NCBI GenBank assembly: GCA_031368215.1
Contig: JANLRD010000274.1
Location: forward strand, 61,265 to 125,264
Direction: 5' to 3'
From: JANLQX01 sp031368215
GTDB lineage: Bacteria > Actinomycetota > Acidimicrobiia > Acidimicrobiales > JANYDT01
Length of the DNA: 64,000 bases
Part shown: piece by piece, positions 43,573 to 52,118 of the stretch
How positions within the stretch are numbered: the first letter of the stretch is position 1
Layout: each line of letters opens with the position of its first letter
Notes under the pieces: generated by a model
The model's database searches: none
Told to the model about the DNA's origin: nothing
What the model saw: the letters and a program-made list of their open reading frames with translations, nothing else
Program-made: the position numbers and the translations under genes

Positions 43573-43733
43573 GATTGGTTTCCCCTGCAGGGCGCGAGCA
43601 GCGTGCTCGGCCGGGCGTCACCACGATGCCGATGCGGCCGGTCGATCGATCAGTGCCGTCTGTCCCGCTCCGGAATGACGAACGTCCCGCCGCGGGGTCC
43701 TGCCTGGCCACGGACCCCGCGGCCGGGCCCCCG

Positions 43734-44114
43734 TCAGCCGTAGGCGCAGAGGTCGAACGGGTGGTACGCGGGGTCGGTCATGTTGGCGATGCGTCCGTAG
43801 GACTCGGTTCGGACACGAGCGACGAGCCGTGCGCCCAACCTCTGCAAGCGGGCGAGTTCGGCGTCGAACTCCTGGTTGGTGCAGCGAAGATCGAGGTGAA
43901 TCCGAGCCGAGAACAGGTGGCTGATGTGGGGCCGCAGTTCGTCTTCGGTGCGCTGCAAGCCGAGTCGTCGGTTGTTGTCGGCATCGGACAACACCAGCCA
44001 GCGTCCGTCGTCTTCGTCCTCCGTCACGACGAGACCCAACGCGTCACACCAGAACACCGCCAATGCGCAGGGATCGGCGCAATTGAGCGTGACGAGGTCG
44101 AACTGCGTAGCCAC
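43734..44114 (-). CDS. VOC-superfamily (glyoxalase-like) protein
   Basis: The 126-residue protein shows the vicinal-oxygen-chelate pattern: FDLVTLNCADPCALAVFWCDALGL at the N-terminus, RIHLDLRCTN in the middle and MTDPAYHPFDLCAYG at the end. Most actinobacterial members are uncharacterised, including resistance proteins and dioxygenases. It lies 22 bp from the next - strand membrane-protein gene. No function can be assigned. Confidence 0.82.
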   Translation of the reverse strand: MATQFDLVTLNCADPCALAVFWCDALGLVVTEDEDDGRWLVLSDADNNRRLGLQRTEDELRPHISHLFSARIHLDLRCTNQEFDAELARLQRLGARLVARVRTESYGRIANMTDPAYHPFDLCAYG

Positions 44115-44136
44115 AGCAGCGACCGTTCGTCCGACG

Positions 44137-45207
44137 TCAGCCGGCGGCGACGCTGTGGGCGACGACCGGTCGGCGGAGCTTCCAGATGAAGCCGTCGAAG
44201 AACACGTGCATCCCGCCGACGGTGAGGAGCACGGTGTTGCCGGTGGCGGCGTCCACCAGCTTCTGCACCGAGACGAGAGCGATCCCGACCAGAATCACGT
44301 AGACGACGACACTTCCGGTCGCCCGGAGGGGACCGCGTACGACTCGGCCGACGACGCCGCCGGGCTGCGCCTGCGGGCCGGCGTAGCGACGGCCGAGCGC
44401 GCCGTGGACGATCACGAAGTACTCCAGCGCGTGTGAACCCACGTAGCCGATGAGGCCGACGATTGGATTGACGAGGATCACGGCGAACAGGATCGCCGTG
44501 CCGAACAGGTAGCGCCGCTTCGGGCTCCAGCCGATCCGACCCAGCCGCCGTTCACCGAGCCACCAACGGGATGTGGCCCAAACCACGAACGCGCCGGCCA
44601 CGATCAGGGCCCCGACCGCCCACGGGCGAAGGGTCTGGAGAACCCGCACGCCTTCTTCGTTCGTGGCGCCGAGCTCGACGCGGTCGAGAAGACGGGGCGT
44701 CCGTGGATCGGCGGCGGCGAACGCCAGCGCGAACACCAGCCAACTAATGAGCATCGGTCGTTCGCGGGCCGGACCGTTCTCGCCGGCCTTGCGGGCGTAG
44801 ATCCGCGCGATCCCGTATCGCTGCATGAGGGTGTGCTCGGCGTTCCACAACCCGGCGATCACGGCCACCAGGGTGAGGCTGAACGAACGGGCCACAATGA
44901 CCGCGCCGAGCAACACGAACGGGAACACGGTGAACACTCGCCGGGCGACGGCGAACTGGGCAGGGTCGCCGTAGATGAGGCCGAGCGTGAGGGGTTGGTG
45001 TACCAGTGAGGTGAGCAGCGTGAGCGCCACCACCACCGCAAGAGCGGCAGTCGACGAGTACGCCACGGCCGCGGCCAGGCTGAACGGGACCCAGAGAAAC
45101 GTGATGACGGCGTCGGCGCGGCGATCGTGGATCCAGTGACCCGGGGTGATTCGGGGCGATGGCGCAGTGAGGGGAGAGGTGGCTCCCGGCGAGGCAACGA
45201 CGGACAT
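44137..45207 (-). CDS. Multi-span membrane protein of unknown function
   Basis: About 356 residues with some eight hydrophobic spans. Conserved-looking histidine segments occur at LVHQPLTLGLIYGD, GLWNAEHTLMQRYGIARIY, GSHALEYFVIVHG and HVFFDGFIWKLRRP. Repeated His near membrane borders suggest metal or cofactor binding, but I do not recognise the family. The start at 45207 (- strand ATG) is chosen; the longer frame has an unlikely N-terminus. It is divergent from nuoC2, with about 140 bp between. Confidence 0.72.
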   Translation of the reverse strand: MSVVASPGATSPLTAPSPRITPGHWIHDRRADAVITFLWVPFSLAAAVAYSSTAALAVVVALTLLTSLVHQPLTLGLIYGDPAQFAVARRVFTVFPFVLLGAVIVARSFSLTLVAVIAGLWNAEHTLMQRYGIARIYARKAGENGPARERPMLISWLVFALAFAAADPRTPRLLDRVELGATNEEGVRVLQTLRPWAVGALIVAGAFVVWATSRWWLGERRLGRIGWSPKRRYLFGTAILFAVILVNPIVGLIGYVGSHALEYFVIVHGALGRRYAGPQAQPGGVVGRVVRGPLRATGSVVVYVILVGIALVSVQKLVDAATGNTVLLTVGGMHVFFDGFIWKLRRPVVAHSVAAG

Positions 45208-45350
45208 TGCGCACAAACGGTAGCCGCGAGCCGACGCTCCGGTGCTTGCCACCCCGGGGCCTGCGATGGACCGCCGACCTGGGTCGGGGGGCGGTGGAAG
45301 TCCCCGCCGATGTGGTCGCTCCTCTCATCTGCTGAGTAGGCTGATCACTC

Positions 45351-46049
45351 GTGTCTGTCGAAGCTCCCCCCGCTGCTGCGCCAGTTGATTCCACCGCCCA
45401 GCAGTATCTCGACGCGCTTCGGGCCGAGCTCGGCGACGGCGTGCTCGAGGGAGTCGTCCAACACCACGACGTCGTGGTGCGGGTGTCGCTGTCCTCGTGG
45501 ATCGCTGCTCTGACGGCGGCGAAACACAAGCTCGGTCTCACCTATTTCTGCTTCCTTTCCGGTCTCGATTGGCTTGACTCGCCGCTCCAGACCACGCGAT
45601 ACGAAAACGTCTGGGGCTCGGTCGAGGACGCGGCGACCGATGATGAGGACGCGGCTCCCCCCGAACCGAAACCGGCACCGACCGATGTCGGCTTCGTCAC
45701 CGGCTTGGCCGGAGGTGACACGAGGTTCCAGATCTTCGCCCGTGTCTATTCGACAAAGACCCGCCGGGGCATGGTGATCAAGGCCGACCTTGACGAGAGC
45801 AATCCCACTGTCCCGACGAGCACGGGGGTCTACGCCGGGGCCGACTGGCATGAGCGGGAAACGTGGGAGATGTACGGCTTCTGGTTCGAGGGACACCCCC
45901 ACCTCGTCCACCTCTACCTTCCGATGGGCTTCGAGGGCTACCCGCTCCGCAAAGACTTCCCGCTCCTTGCCCGCGAAGTGAAGCCATGGCCTGGGCTCAC
46001 GAACGTCGAGCCCATCGCCGGCGAAGTCGAAGAAGAAGCAGCCGAATGA
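45351..46049 (+). CDS. nuoC2: NADH-quinone oxidoreductase subunit C, set 2
   Basis: The second NuoC (232 residues) has ERETWEMYGFWFEGHPHLVHLYLP and GYPLRKDFPLL, the family signature. A hydrophilic insert (about residues 92-112, DDEDAAPPEPKPAP) separates two parts of the domain. GTG start at 45351. This restarts set 2, about 16.2 kb after nuoB2. A strong -10 or operator could not be picked out upstream. Confidence 0.94.
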   Translation: MSVEAPPAAAPVDSTAQQYLDALRAELGDGVLEGVVQHHDVVVRVSLSSWIAALTAAKHKLGLTYFCFLSGLDWLDSPLQTTRYENVWGSVEDAATDDEDAAPPEPKPAPTDVGFVTGLAGGDTRFQIFARVYSTKTRRGMVIKADLDESNPTVPTSTGVYAGADWHERETWEMYGFWFEGHPHLVHLYLPMGFEGYPLRKDFPLLAREVKPWPGLTNVEPIAGEVEEEAAE

Positions 46050-46165
46050 TGCCGGAGCGGAGAACTATCGTGCTCGGCGCCATGACCGAGAGCGGCCCCG
46101 TCACGCCGAGTACCGGCGCCGGACCGACGAAAGCCGACAGCGGAATGCAAGGAGCGGGTGCGTGA
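46046..46165 (+). CDS. 39-codon micro-ORF between nuoC2 and nuoD2 (candidate)
   Basis: The ATG overlaps the nuoC2 stop (ATGA) and the TGA overlaps the nuoD2 start (GTGA). The peptide begins MMPERRTIVLGAMTESGP and ends SGMQGAGA; it has no hydrophobic span or recognisable motif. It fills the 112-bp gap exactly. From its internal ATG at 46082 it weakly resembles the NuoD2 N-terminus (MT followed by ST and A at the same spacing). It may be a coupling peptide or a relic of an older nuoD2 start. Confidence 0.35.
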   Translation: MMPERRTIVLGAMTESGPVTPSTGAGPTKADSGMQGAGA

Positions 46166-47382
46166 CCGCAATCATCGAGCCGGGAACGAGCACCGCTGCG
46201 TTCAGCGCGAACAGCCCCGAACAGCTGAAGCAGGCGGCATACATCGCCGCCCAGGCGTCCGACATGCGGGTCAACGTCGAAGTCGCTACCGACGACGGCA
46301 TGACCGTCAACATCGGCCCCCAGCACCCGGCGACCCACGGGACGCTGCGGATCATCGCCAAGCTCGACGGTGAGCAGGTCATCGAGTGCGAGCCCTACAT
46401 GGGCTACATGCACCGTGGCTACGAGAAGCTCACCGAAGTCCGCACGTACCCCCAGATCACGACCCTCGTGAACCGCATCGACTGGCTGTCGAGCTTCGCC
46501 AACGAGGTTCCCTTCATCCTCGCCGCCGAGCAACTCATGGGCATCGAGGCTCCTCCCCGAGCGCAGTGGATCCGCACCTGCCTGTTCGAGATGGCCCGCA
46601 TCGCCAACGTCGCCCTCTTCCTCGGTGACATGGGTGTGCAGCTGGGCGCCATCACCCCCGTGTTCTTCGCCTTCCGCGACCGGGAGCACGTGCTCAACCT
46701 CATCGAAGCCGCGACCGGTGGACGCTTCCACCCGAACTACGACCGCATCGGCGGCCTCAAGGAAGACCTCCCGAAGGGATGGATCGCCGAGGCCAAGACC
46801 GTCATGAACAAGGTCCGCACCTTCTGTGACGAGCTCGAGCAGCTTCTCATGGGCAACCGGATCTTCCAGGAGCGTTGCCGTGGCGTAGGAGTGATCCCCG
46901 TCGACAAGGCGATGGACTTCGGGCTCTCCGGCGCCAATGCCCGGGCGTCGGGAATCGACTGGGACATCCGACGCGACCAGCCGTCGCCGCTGGTGTGGAA
47001 CAAGCTCGACTGGAACGTCATCACCCACCCCGACGGCGACTCCTTCGCCCGCTACTGGGTGCGCCTCCAGGAGACCCGCGAAGCCGCCAAGATGGTCGAT
47101 CAGATGCTTGACGGTCTGCCGTCGGGACCGATCATGGCGAAGGTCCCCCGGATCATCAAAGTGGCTGCCGGCGAAACCTATGTCGCCACGGAGAACCCCC
47201 TCGGCGAGATGGGCTATTACGTCGTGTCGAAGGGCGGTCTCGGACCGTTCCGGGTGAAGATCCGCACGGCGAGCTTCAACAACATCGGGATCGTGCCGTG
47301 GATCATGAAGGGTGTGTTCGTGCCTGACATCATCACGATCCTGGCGTCGCTGTATTTCATCCTCGGCGACATCGACCGCTGA
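46162..47382 (+). CDS. nuoD2: NADH-quinone oxidoreductase subunit D, set 2
   Basis: The second NuoD (406 residues) has GPQHPATHGTLR and GYMHRGYEKL. Arg85 (codon 46414-46416) matches Arg85 of the mature bovine 49-kDa subunit, next to cluster N2. Set-1 NuoD has threonine there. A methyltransferase of the NDUFAF7 family, which methylates this arginine in mitochondria, lies at the end of this operon. The GTG at 46162 overlaps the stop of a small open frame. Confidence 0.95.
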   Translation: MTAIIEPGTSTAAFSANSPEQLKQAAYIAAQASDMRVNVEVATDDGMTVNIGPQHPATHGTLRIIAKLDGEQVIECEPYMGYMHRGYEKLTEVRTYPQITTLVNRIDWLSSFANEVPFILAAEQLMGIEAPPRAQWIRTCLFEMARIANVALFLGDMGVQLGAITPVFFAFRDREHVLNLIEAATGGRFHPNYDRIGGLKEDLPKGWIAEAKTVMNKVRTFCDELEQLLMGNRIFQERCRGVGVIPVDKAMDFGLSGANARASGIDWDIRRDQPSPLVWNKLDWNVITHPDGDSFARYWVRLQETREAAKMVDQMLDGLPSGPIMAKVPRIIKVAAGETYVATENPLGEMGYYVVSKGGLGPFRVKIRTASFNNIGIVPWIMKGVFVPDIITILASLYFILGDIDR

Positions 47383-47401
47383 GCACGACAGGACCACGGG
47401 A

Positions 47402-48436
47402 ATGCTCGCGATCACGCTCGCCTACTGGCAGCAATCAATCATCAAGCTCATCGCCGTCCTGGTGGTGATCCCGGTCGGTGGACTGCTCCTCGGCTACACC
47501 TTCCTGCTGAAGATGATGGCCCACATGCAGTCTCGTCTCGGCCCGATGGAGTCCGGTGGGTTCCACGGTTGGTTCCAGAACATCGGCGACGCCATCAAGT
47601 TCATCCAGAAGGAAGACATCATCCCGGCCAAGGCCGACAAGTGGGTGTTCTCGCTTGCGCCGTATGTCGTCGTGATGTCCACGTTCCTTCTGTTCCTCGT
47701 CATCCCGGCCGGTCCTGACCTCGTCATCTCCGATCTCCAGGTCGGCGTGTTCTACGCCCTTGCGGTTTCGTCGATCGGTGTCCTGGGCGTGCTGATGGCC
47801 GGGTGGGCATCGGCCAACAAGTACTCCCTCATGGGCTCGCTGCGTGCCGCCGGCCAGCTGATCGCCTACGAGCTCCCCATGGTCCTCGCCGTGGTCGGCG
47901 TGATCGTGCAGGCCGGTTCGATGAGCTTCACCACGATCGTGGAGAAGCAGCGCCAGTTCGAGATCTTCGGTCTCAACCTCGCCGGCATGCCGTTCGTGGC
48001 CACCCAGTTCGTCGGCTTCGTCGTGTTCATGATCGCCACCCAGGCCGAGCTCACGCAGGCCCCGTTCGACATGCCCGTCGCCGAGTCCGAACTCGTCACC
48101 GGCTACATGACGGAATACTCCGGGTTCCGGTTCCTGTCGTTCTTCCTCGGCGAGGTCGCGTCGACCTTTGCGTTCGCCGCCATCGCCGCGACCATGTACC
48201 TCGGCGGGTGGTACCTCCCCATGCCGGACCGGTGGATCGACAACAACATCGCCAACGTGGTCGGGCCCGGGATCCTTCTCGCCAAGATCATGTTCGTCTC
48301 CTTCCTGATCTTCTGGTTCCGGTTCTCCTATCCACGATTCCGCGAAGATCAGTTGCAGGCGCTGGCCTGGAAGTATCTCATTCCGATCTCGCTGGCGAAC
48401 ATCGTTGCTACTGCCGTCCTGAAAGTTGTGTTCTAG
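47402..48436 (+). CDS. nuoH2: NADH-quinone oxidoreductase subunit H, set 2
   Basis: The second ND1-type subunit (344 residues). LLKMMAHMQSRLGPMESGG replaces the usual ERK..DRxGPN loop, and AELTQAPFDMPVAESELVTGY keeps the acidic loop that lines the quinone channel. Shorter than NuoH1 at the C-terminus. It directly follows nuoD2, where set 1 has E, F and G; no trace of these genes remains in the 19-bp gap. Confidence 0.94.
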   Translation: MLAITLAYWQQSIIKLIAVLVVIPVGGLLLGYTFLLKMMAHMQSRLGPMESGGFHGWFQNIGDAIKFIQKEDIIPAKADKWVFSLAPYVVVMSTFLLFLVIPAGPDLVISDLQVGVFYALAVSSIGVLGVLMAGWASANKYSLMGSLRAAGQLIAYELPMVLAVVGVIVQAGSMSFTTIVEKQRQFEIFGLNLAGMPFVATQFVGFVVFMIATQAELTQAPFDMPVAESELVTGYMTEYSGFRFLSFFLGEVASTFAFAAIAATMYLGGWYLPMPDRWIDNNIANVVGPGILLAKIMFVSFLIFWFRFSYPRFREDQLQALAWKYLIPISLANIVATAVLKVVF

Positions 48437-48439
48437 GTC

Positions 48440-48952
48440 ATGGCTCTCCCGAAATCAGCGGCGCTCGACAAAGGCAAAGAGGTCTTCGATTCCCTCACTG
48501 GTGGCCTGCGGGTCACCATGAAGACCTTCCTCAAGGGTGCTGAGACCGTGCAGTACCCGCACGAGCGGGAGAACCCGCCGGTGCGTGCGCGAGGGGTCAT
48601 CGCCCTCAAGGAGGAGAACTGCACCGTCTGCATGCTCTGCTCGCGCAGTTGCCCCGATTGGTGCATCTACATCGAGGGCCACAAGGACAAGGCTCCGCCT
48701 CGTCGCGAGGGCGGCAAGCCCCGCACCGTGCAGGCGCTCGACCGCTTCGACATCGATTACGGCCTGTGCATGTACTGCGGCATCTGCGTCGAGGTCTGTC
48801 CGTTCGATGCCCTGTTCTGGAGCCCCGAGTACGAGTACTCCGTCCCGTCCATCGCCGATCTCCTCCACGACAAGACCCGCCTGGGTGAGTGGATGGACAC
48901 GGTCCCCGCCAAGCCGGCTCTCGAAGTCGGCGCGGAATCGAAGAAGAAGTAG
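48440..48952 (+). CDS. nuoI2: NADH-quinone oxidoreductase subunit I, set 2
   Basis: The second NuoI (170 residues) has both ferredoxin motifs, CTVCMLCSRSCPDWC and CMYCGICVEVCPFDA. In the absence of NuoE/F/G this subunit is the probable entry point for electrons, as in ferredoxin-linked Ndh/Fpo-type enzymes. Lysines cluster at both ends of the protein, which could favour docking of an acidic donor. Confidence 0.94.
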   Translation: MALPKSAALDKGKEVFDSLTGGLRVTMKTFLKGAETVQYPHERENPPVRARGVIALKEENCTVCMLCSRSCPDWCIYIEGHKDKAPPRREGGKPRTVQALDRFDIDYGLCMYCGICVEVCPFDALFWSPEYEYSVPSIADLLHDKTRLGEWMDTVPAKPALEVGAESKKK

Positions 48953-48963
48953 CCTCGCCCGCC

Positions 48964-49476
48964 GTGCTTGCCCAGAACCTCACCTTCGGGCTCCTTGCCG
49001 TCGCCATGGCGCTATCGGCGATCAAGCTCGTCACGACGAAGAACGTGGTGCACGCCGCGCTCTACCTCGTCATCGTGCTGTCCGGCGTGGCCGCGCAGTA
49101 CATCCTCCTCGCCGCCGAGTTCGTGGCCGTCACCCAGGTGCTCGTCTACATCGGGGCGATCATGGTGCTGGTCCTGTTCGGGATCATGCTCACCCGCGCC
49201 CCGATCGGCAAGACCCCTGAACTCGACAACAACCAACGGATCCCTGCGGCGATCGTGTCGCTGTTCCTGTTCGGCGCTCTGGCGACGCTGCTCATCGACG
49301 CCTTCGGGGACGATCGCTTCGATCTGAACAACGGGGTTGCCTCCGGTGCGGCCGGTTTGAACATGGTACGGACTTCCGACTCGATCTTCTCGCAGTACCT
49401 GGTGCCCTTCGAGGTCGTGTCGATCCTGCTGCTGGCGGCACTCGTTGGTGCCATCGTCGTCGCAAGGCGGGATTAG
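48964..49476 (+). CDS. nuoJ2: NADH-quinone oxidoreductase subunit J, set 2
   Basis: The second ND6-type subunit (170 residues): NVVHAALYLVIVLSGVAAQYILL and VTQVLVYIGAIMVLVLFGIML are characteristic. GTG start at 48964, 11 bp after nuoI2; nuoK2 follows 2 bp after the stop. Confidence 0.93.
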   Translation: MLAQNLTFGLLAVAMALSAIKLVTTKNVVHAALYLVIVLSGVAAQYILLAAEFVAVTQVLVYIGAIMVLVLFGIMLTRAPIGKTPELDNNQRIPAAIVSLFLFGALATLLIDAFGDDRFDLNNGVASGAAGLNMVRTSDSIFSQYLVPFEVVSILLLAALVGAIVVARRD

Positions 49477-49478
49477 CC

Positions 49479-49778
49479 GTGCTGATCAACCAGTTTCTCG
49501 TCCTCGCCGCATTTCTCTTCTGCGCCGGCGCCTACGGCGTGATGGTGCGGAAGAACGCGGTCCTCGTGCTCATGTCCATCGAGCTGATGATCAACTCCGT
49601 GAACATGAACCTGATCGCGTTCGCGCTGAAGAACGACAACATCATCGGTCACGTGTTCGCGCTGTTCGTGATCGCCGTCGCCGCCGCTGAGGTGGGCGTC
49701 GGTCTTGCCATCGTGTTGCTGATCTACCGCAACCGCCGTTCGGTCGATCCCGGCGAAGTCTCGGAGATGAAGGGCTGA
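49479..49778 (+). CDS. nuoK2: NADH-quinone oxidoreductase subunit K, set 2
   Basis: The second ND4L-type subunit, 99 residues, three spans. The buried glutamates are in VLMSIELMINSVNMNL and AAAEVGVGLAIV. GTG start; the TGA overlaps the nuoL2 ATG (TGATG). Confidence 0.94.
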   Translation: MLINQFLVLAAFLFCAGAYGVMVRKNAVLVLMSIELMINSVNMNLIAFALKNDNIIGHVFALFVIAVAAAEVGVGLAIVLLIYRNRRSVDPGEVSEMKG

Positions 49779-52111
49779 TGTCGGTGTTTTCTGTTTTGGC
49801 TGCCGGCGGCGAAACCGTCGCCGAGCACTCGTCATCAGCGCCGTGGATCCTCGCCCACGCATGGGTGCTGCCTGCGCTGATGGTGGCGGCGTTTGTCGCC
49901 ACCCTGTTCTTCGGCAAGCGGATGAAGTTCCTCGGTGCCGAGTTCGGCATCGTCAGCTCGGTCGCCACGATGGTTCTCGCCATCGGCGGCGTGATCCAGT
50001 GGGTCCGGCTCGCTCCCGGTACCCATGGAGAAGAAGGTGCGAAGGCGGAAGCACTGCGGGCAGTAGGCGCCGGCCTGCGTTCCTTCGCGGCTCACTTCGC
50101 CGGCGAAGAGCCGATCAAGCTCCGCGACCCGATCGAGCGAAGCGTTTCCTGGTTCCGCAATGGCAGCGTCGATGTCGGCTTGGGCATCCACGTCGACGGA
50201 TTCACCGTCGCCATGCTCTTCACGGTCGCCTTCATCTCCCTGTGCGTCCATGTCTTCTCGATCGAATACCTGCGCGGCGACAAGCGGTTCACCCACTACT
50301 TCGCTTCGCTGAACCTCTTCAGCGGAGCGATGCTCTGGATGGTCCAGACCTCGACCACGCTCGGCCTGCTGTTCGGCTGGGAGCTGATGGGTCTGTGCTC
50401 GTTCCTCCTCATCGGTCACTGGTGGGAGGACAAGACCAATTCCGACGCCGCCCTCAAGGCGTTCTTCACCACCCGCACGGGTGACATCGGTCTGCTCGTC
50501 GGCATCGTCATCCTCTTCTTCGCTGCCGGAAACACCTTCGACATGGCCGCCATCAACGAGAAGGCGCTCCATGGTGGGATCAACCACGCGACGCTCGTCG
50601 TCGCTGCCGTTGCGCTGTTCTTCGGCGTGATGGGCAAGTCGGCGCAGTTCCCGCTCCACACGTGGCTTCCCGACGCGATGGCGGGCCCTACTCCGGCGTC
50701 GTCATTGATCCACGCCGCCACGATGGTCGTCGCCGGTGTGTATCTGTTCGCCCGTCTCTACGGGGTGTTCTGGCAGGGTTTCTCCATCACTTCCGGGGGG
50801 ATGAACTTCGGTTCGTGGATCGGCGCGATCACGATCGTGTCGGCGGCAGGACTGGCGTTCGTGCAAACGGATATCAAGAAGGTTCTCGCCTATTCAACGG
50901 TGTCGCAGCTCGGCTACATGATCCTCGGCCTGTCGGTCGGGGCGTGGGTCGGCGCGATCTTCCATCTCGTCACCCACGCGTTCTTCAAGGCCCTCCTCTT
51001 CCAGGCAAGCGGTTCGGTTGCCCATTCCGGGTCCCATCACAGCTTCGAGATGGAGCGCATGGGTGGGCTGCGCAAGTACATGCCGATCACCTATCGCACC
51101 TTCTTCGTGGGCTATCTCGCGTTGGCCGGCATTCCGATCTTCTCCGGGTTCTGGTCGAAAGACGAGATTCTCAACGCCGCCGACAAGAACGGCTTCACCC
51201 TGGCCTTGATTGCCGGCAGCCTCGGCGCGTTCATGACCGGCTGCTACATGACCCGGGTGATGGCCAAGACCTTTTGGGGCGAGAACCGACTGCATCTCTT
51301 CCACGATGATCACGATGCCCACGGCGCACATGCTGCGGCTGACGATCACGGCGCAGCCGCCCATGACACGCACGCGCACGACGCCCACGGCCACGATGCT
51401 CACGGCGCTGCCGTGGCCCACGATGCTCACGGCGACGCACACGATGCCCATGACGGACCGCACGAGTCGCCGGCGCTCATCACCGGCCCGCTTGTCGCCC
51501 TTGCCGTCATGGCGACCTTCGTCGGGTTCGCGAACTGGCCGTTCAAAGACTTCTTGTTCCTGAAGAGGTTCTGGTTCGAGAAGAACATCGCGAACATCAC
51601 CTTCGAGGAGACGATCGCTGCCGCCGGCAAGGTCCATCCGTTCAACTGGGGCGTGGCGATTCCGTCCATCATCCTGGCGGTCGGCGGCATCGCCGTGGGC
51701 TACTGGTACAACGTCGTCAAGCAAGGCGACCTCGGCCTGGTGCGACGAGGCGGCGTGTTCGGCCTCGGCCACAAGGTGCTCAAGAACAAGTACTACCTCG
51801 ACGCTCTCTGGACCGACCTCATCATCGGATCGATCAAGGGTCCGATCGCGAAGATGGCGTACTGGATCAACCAGAACGTGATCGACGCCGTCATCAACAC
51901 TGCCGGCCGCTCCGCTGCGGCCACCGGACGCGGCGTGTACCGCTACATCGATCAGGGTCTCGTCGACGGCATCGTCAACGGGGCCGGGATCAGCGCCTCG
52001 ACCGGCGGCGGCGTTCTACGCAAACTGCAAAACGGCAAGGTACAGGCCTACGCCGCAACGTTCCTCGCGGCGACCGGCCTCATCGCCTTCGGCCTCGTTC
52101 TGTTCCTCTAG
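49778..52111 (+). CDS. nuoL2: NADH-quinone oxidoreductase subunit L, set 2, with His-rich loop
   Basis: The second NuoL has 777 residues, over 120 more than NuoL1. The pump core is standard (KSAQFPLHTWLPDAMAGPTP, SSLIHAATMVVAGVYL). Residues 509-562 form a hydrophilic insertion with 16 histidines in 54 residues, built of short DAHGHDAH-type repeats. It sits in a loop between late spans, where NuoL1 has only a short His-rich stretch. The loop could bind metal ions or be neutral low-complexity sequence. The C-terminal lateral helix region is present. Confidence 0.95.
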   Translation: MSVFSVLAAGGETVAEHSSSAPWILAHAWVLPALMVAAFVATLFFGKRMKFLGAEFGIVSSVATMVLAIGGVIQWVRLAPGTHGEEGAKAEALRAVGAGLRSFAAHFAGEEPIKLRDPIERSVSWFRNGSVDVGLGIHVDGFTVAMLFTVAFISLCVHVFSIEYLRGDKRFTHYFASLNLFSGAMLWMVQTSTTLGLLFGWELMGLCSFLLIGHWWEDKTNSDAALKAFFTTRTGDIGLLVGIVILFFAAGNTFDMAAINEKALHGGINHATLVVAAVALFFGVMGKSAQFPLHTWLPDAMAGPTPASSLIHAATMVVAGVYLFARLYGVFWQGFSITSGGMNFGSWIGAITIVSAAGLAFVQTDIKKVLAYSTVSQLGYMILGLSVGAWVGAIFHLVTHAFFKALLFQASGSVAHSGSHHSFEMERMGGLRKYMPITYRTFFVGYLALAGIPIFSGFWSKDEILNAADKNGFTLALIAGSLGAFMTGCYMTRVMAKTFWGENRLHLFHDDHDAHGAHAAADDHGAAAHDTHAHDAHGHDAHGAAVAHDAHGDAHDAHDGPHESPALITGPLVALAVMATFVGFANWPFKDFLFLKRFWFEKNIANITFEETIAAAGKVHPFNWGVAIPSIILAVGGIAVGYWYNVVKQGDLGLVRRGGVFGLGHKVLKNKYYLDALWTDLIIGSIKGPIAKMAYWINQNVIDAVINTAGRSAAATGRGVYRYIDQGLVDGIVNGAGISASTGGGVLRKLQNGKVQAYAATFLAATGLIAFGLVLFL

Positions 52112-52118
52112 GAGAACC

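Noticed and set aside
29160..45350. The block between nuoB2 and nuoC2 as a mobile island
   Set aside because: No integrase, transposase, flanking direct repeats or tRNA boundary was seen, and composition looks like the rest of the window, so only a rearrangement is suggested.
51302..51463. Short repeats in nuoL2 considered as a CRISPR-like or mobile repeat
   Set aside because: The repeats are in frame with nuoL2, irregular, and explained by the His-rich peptide. No CRISPR array was found anywhere in the window.
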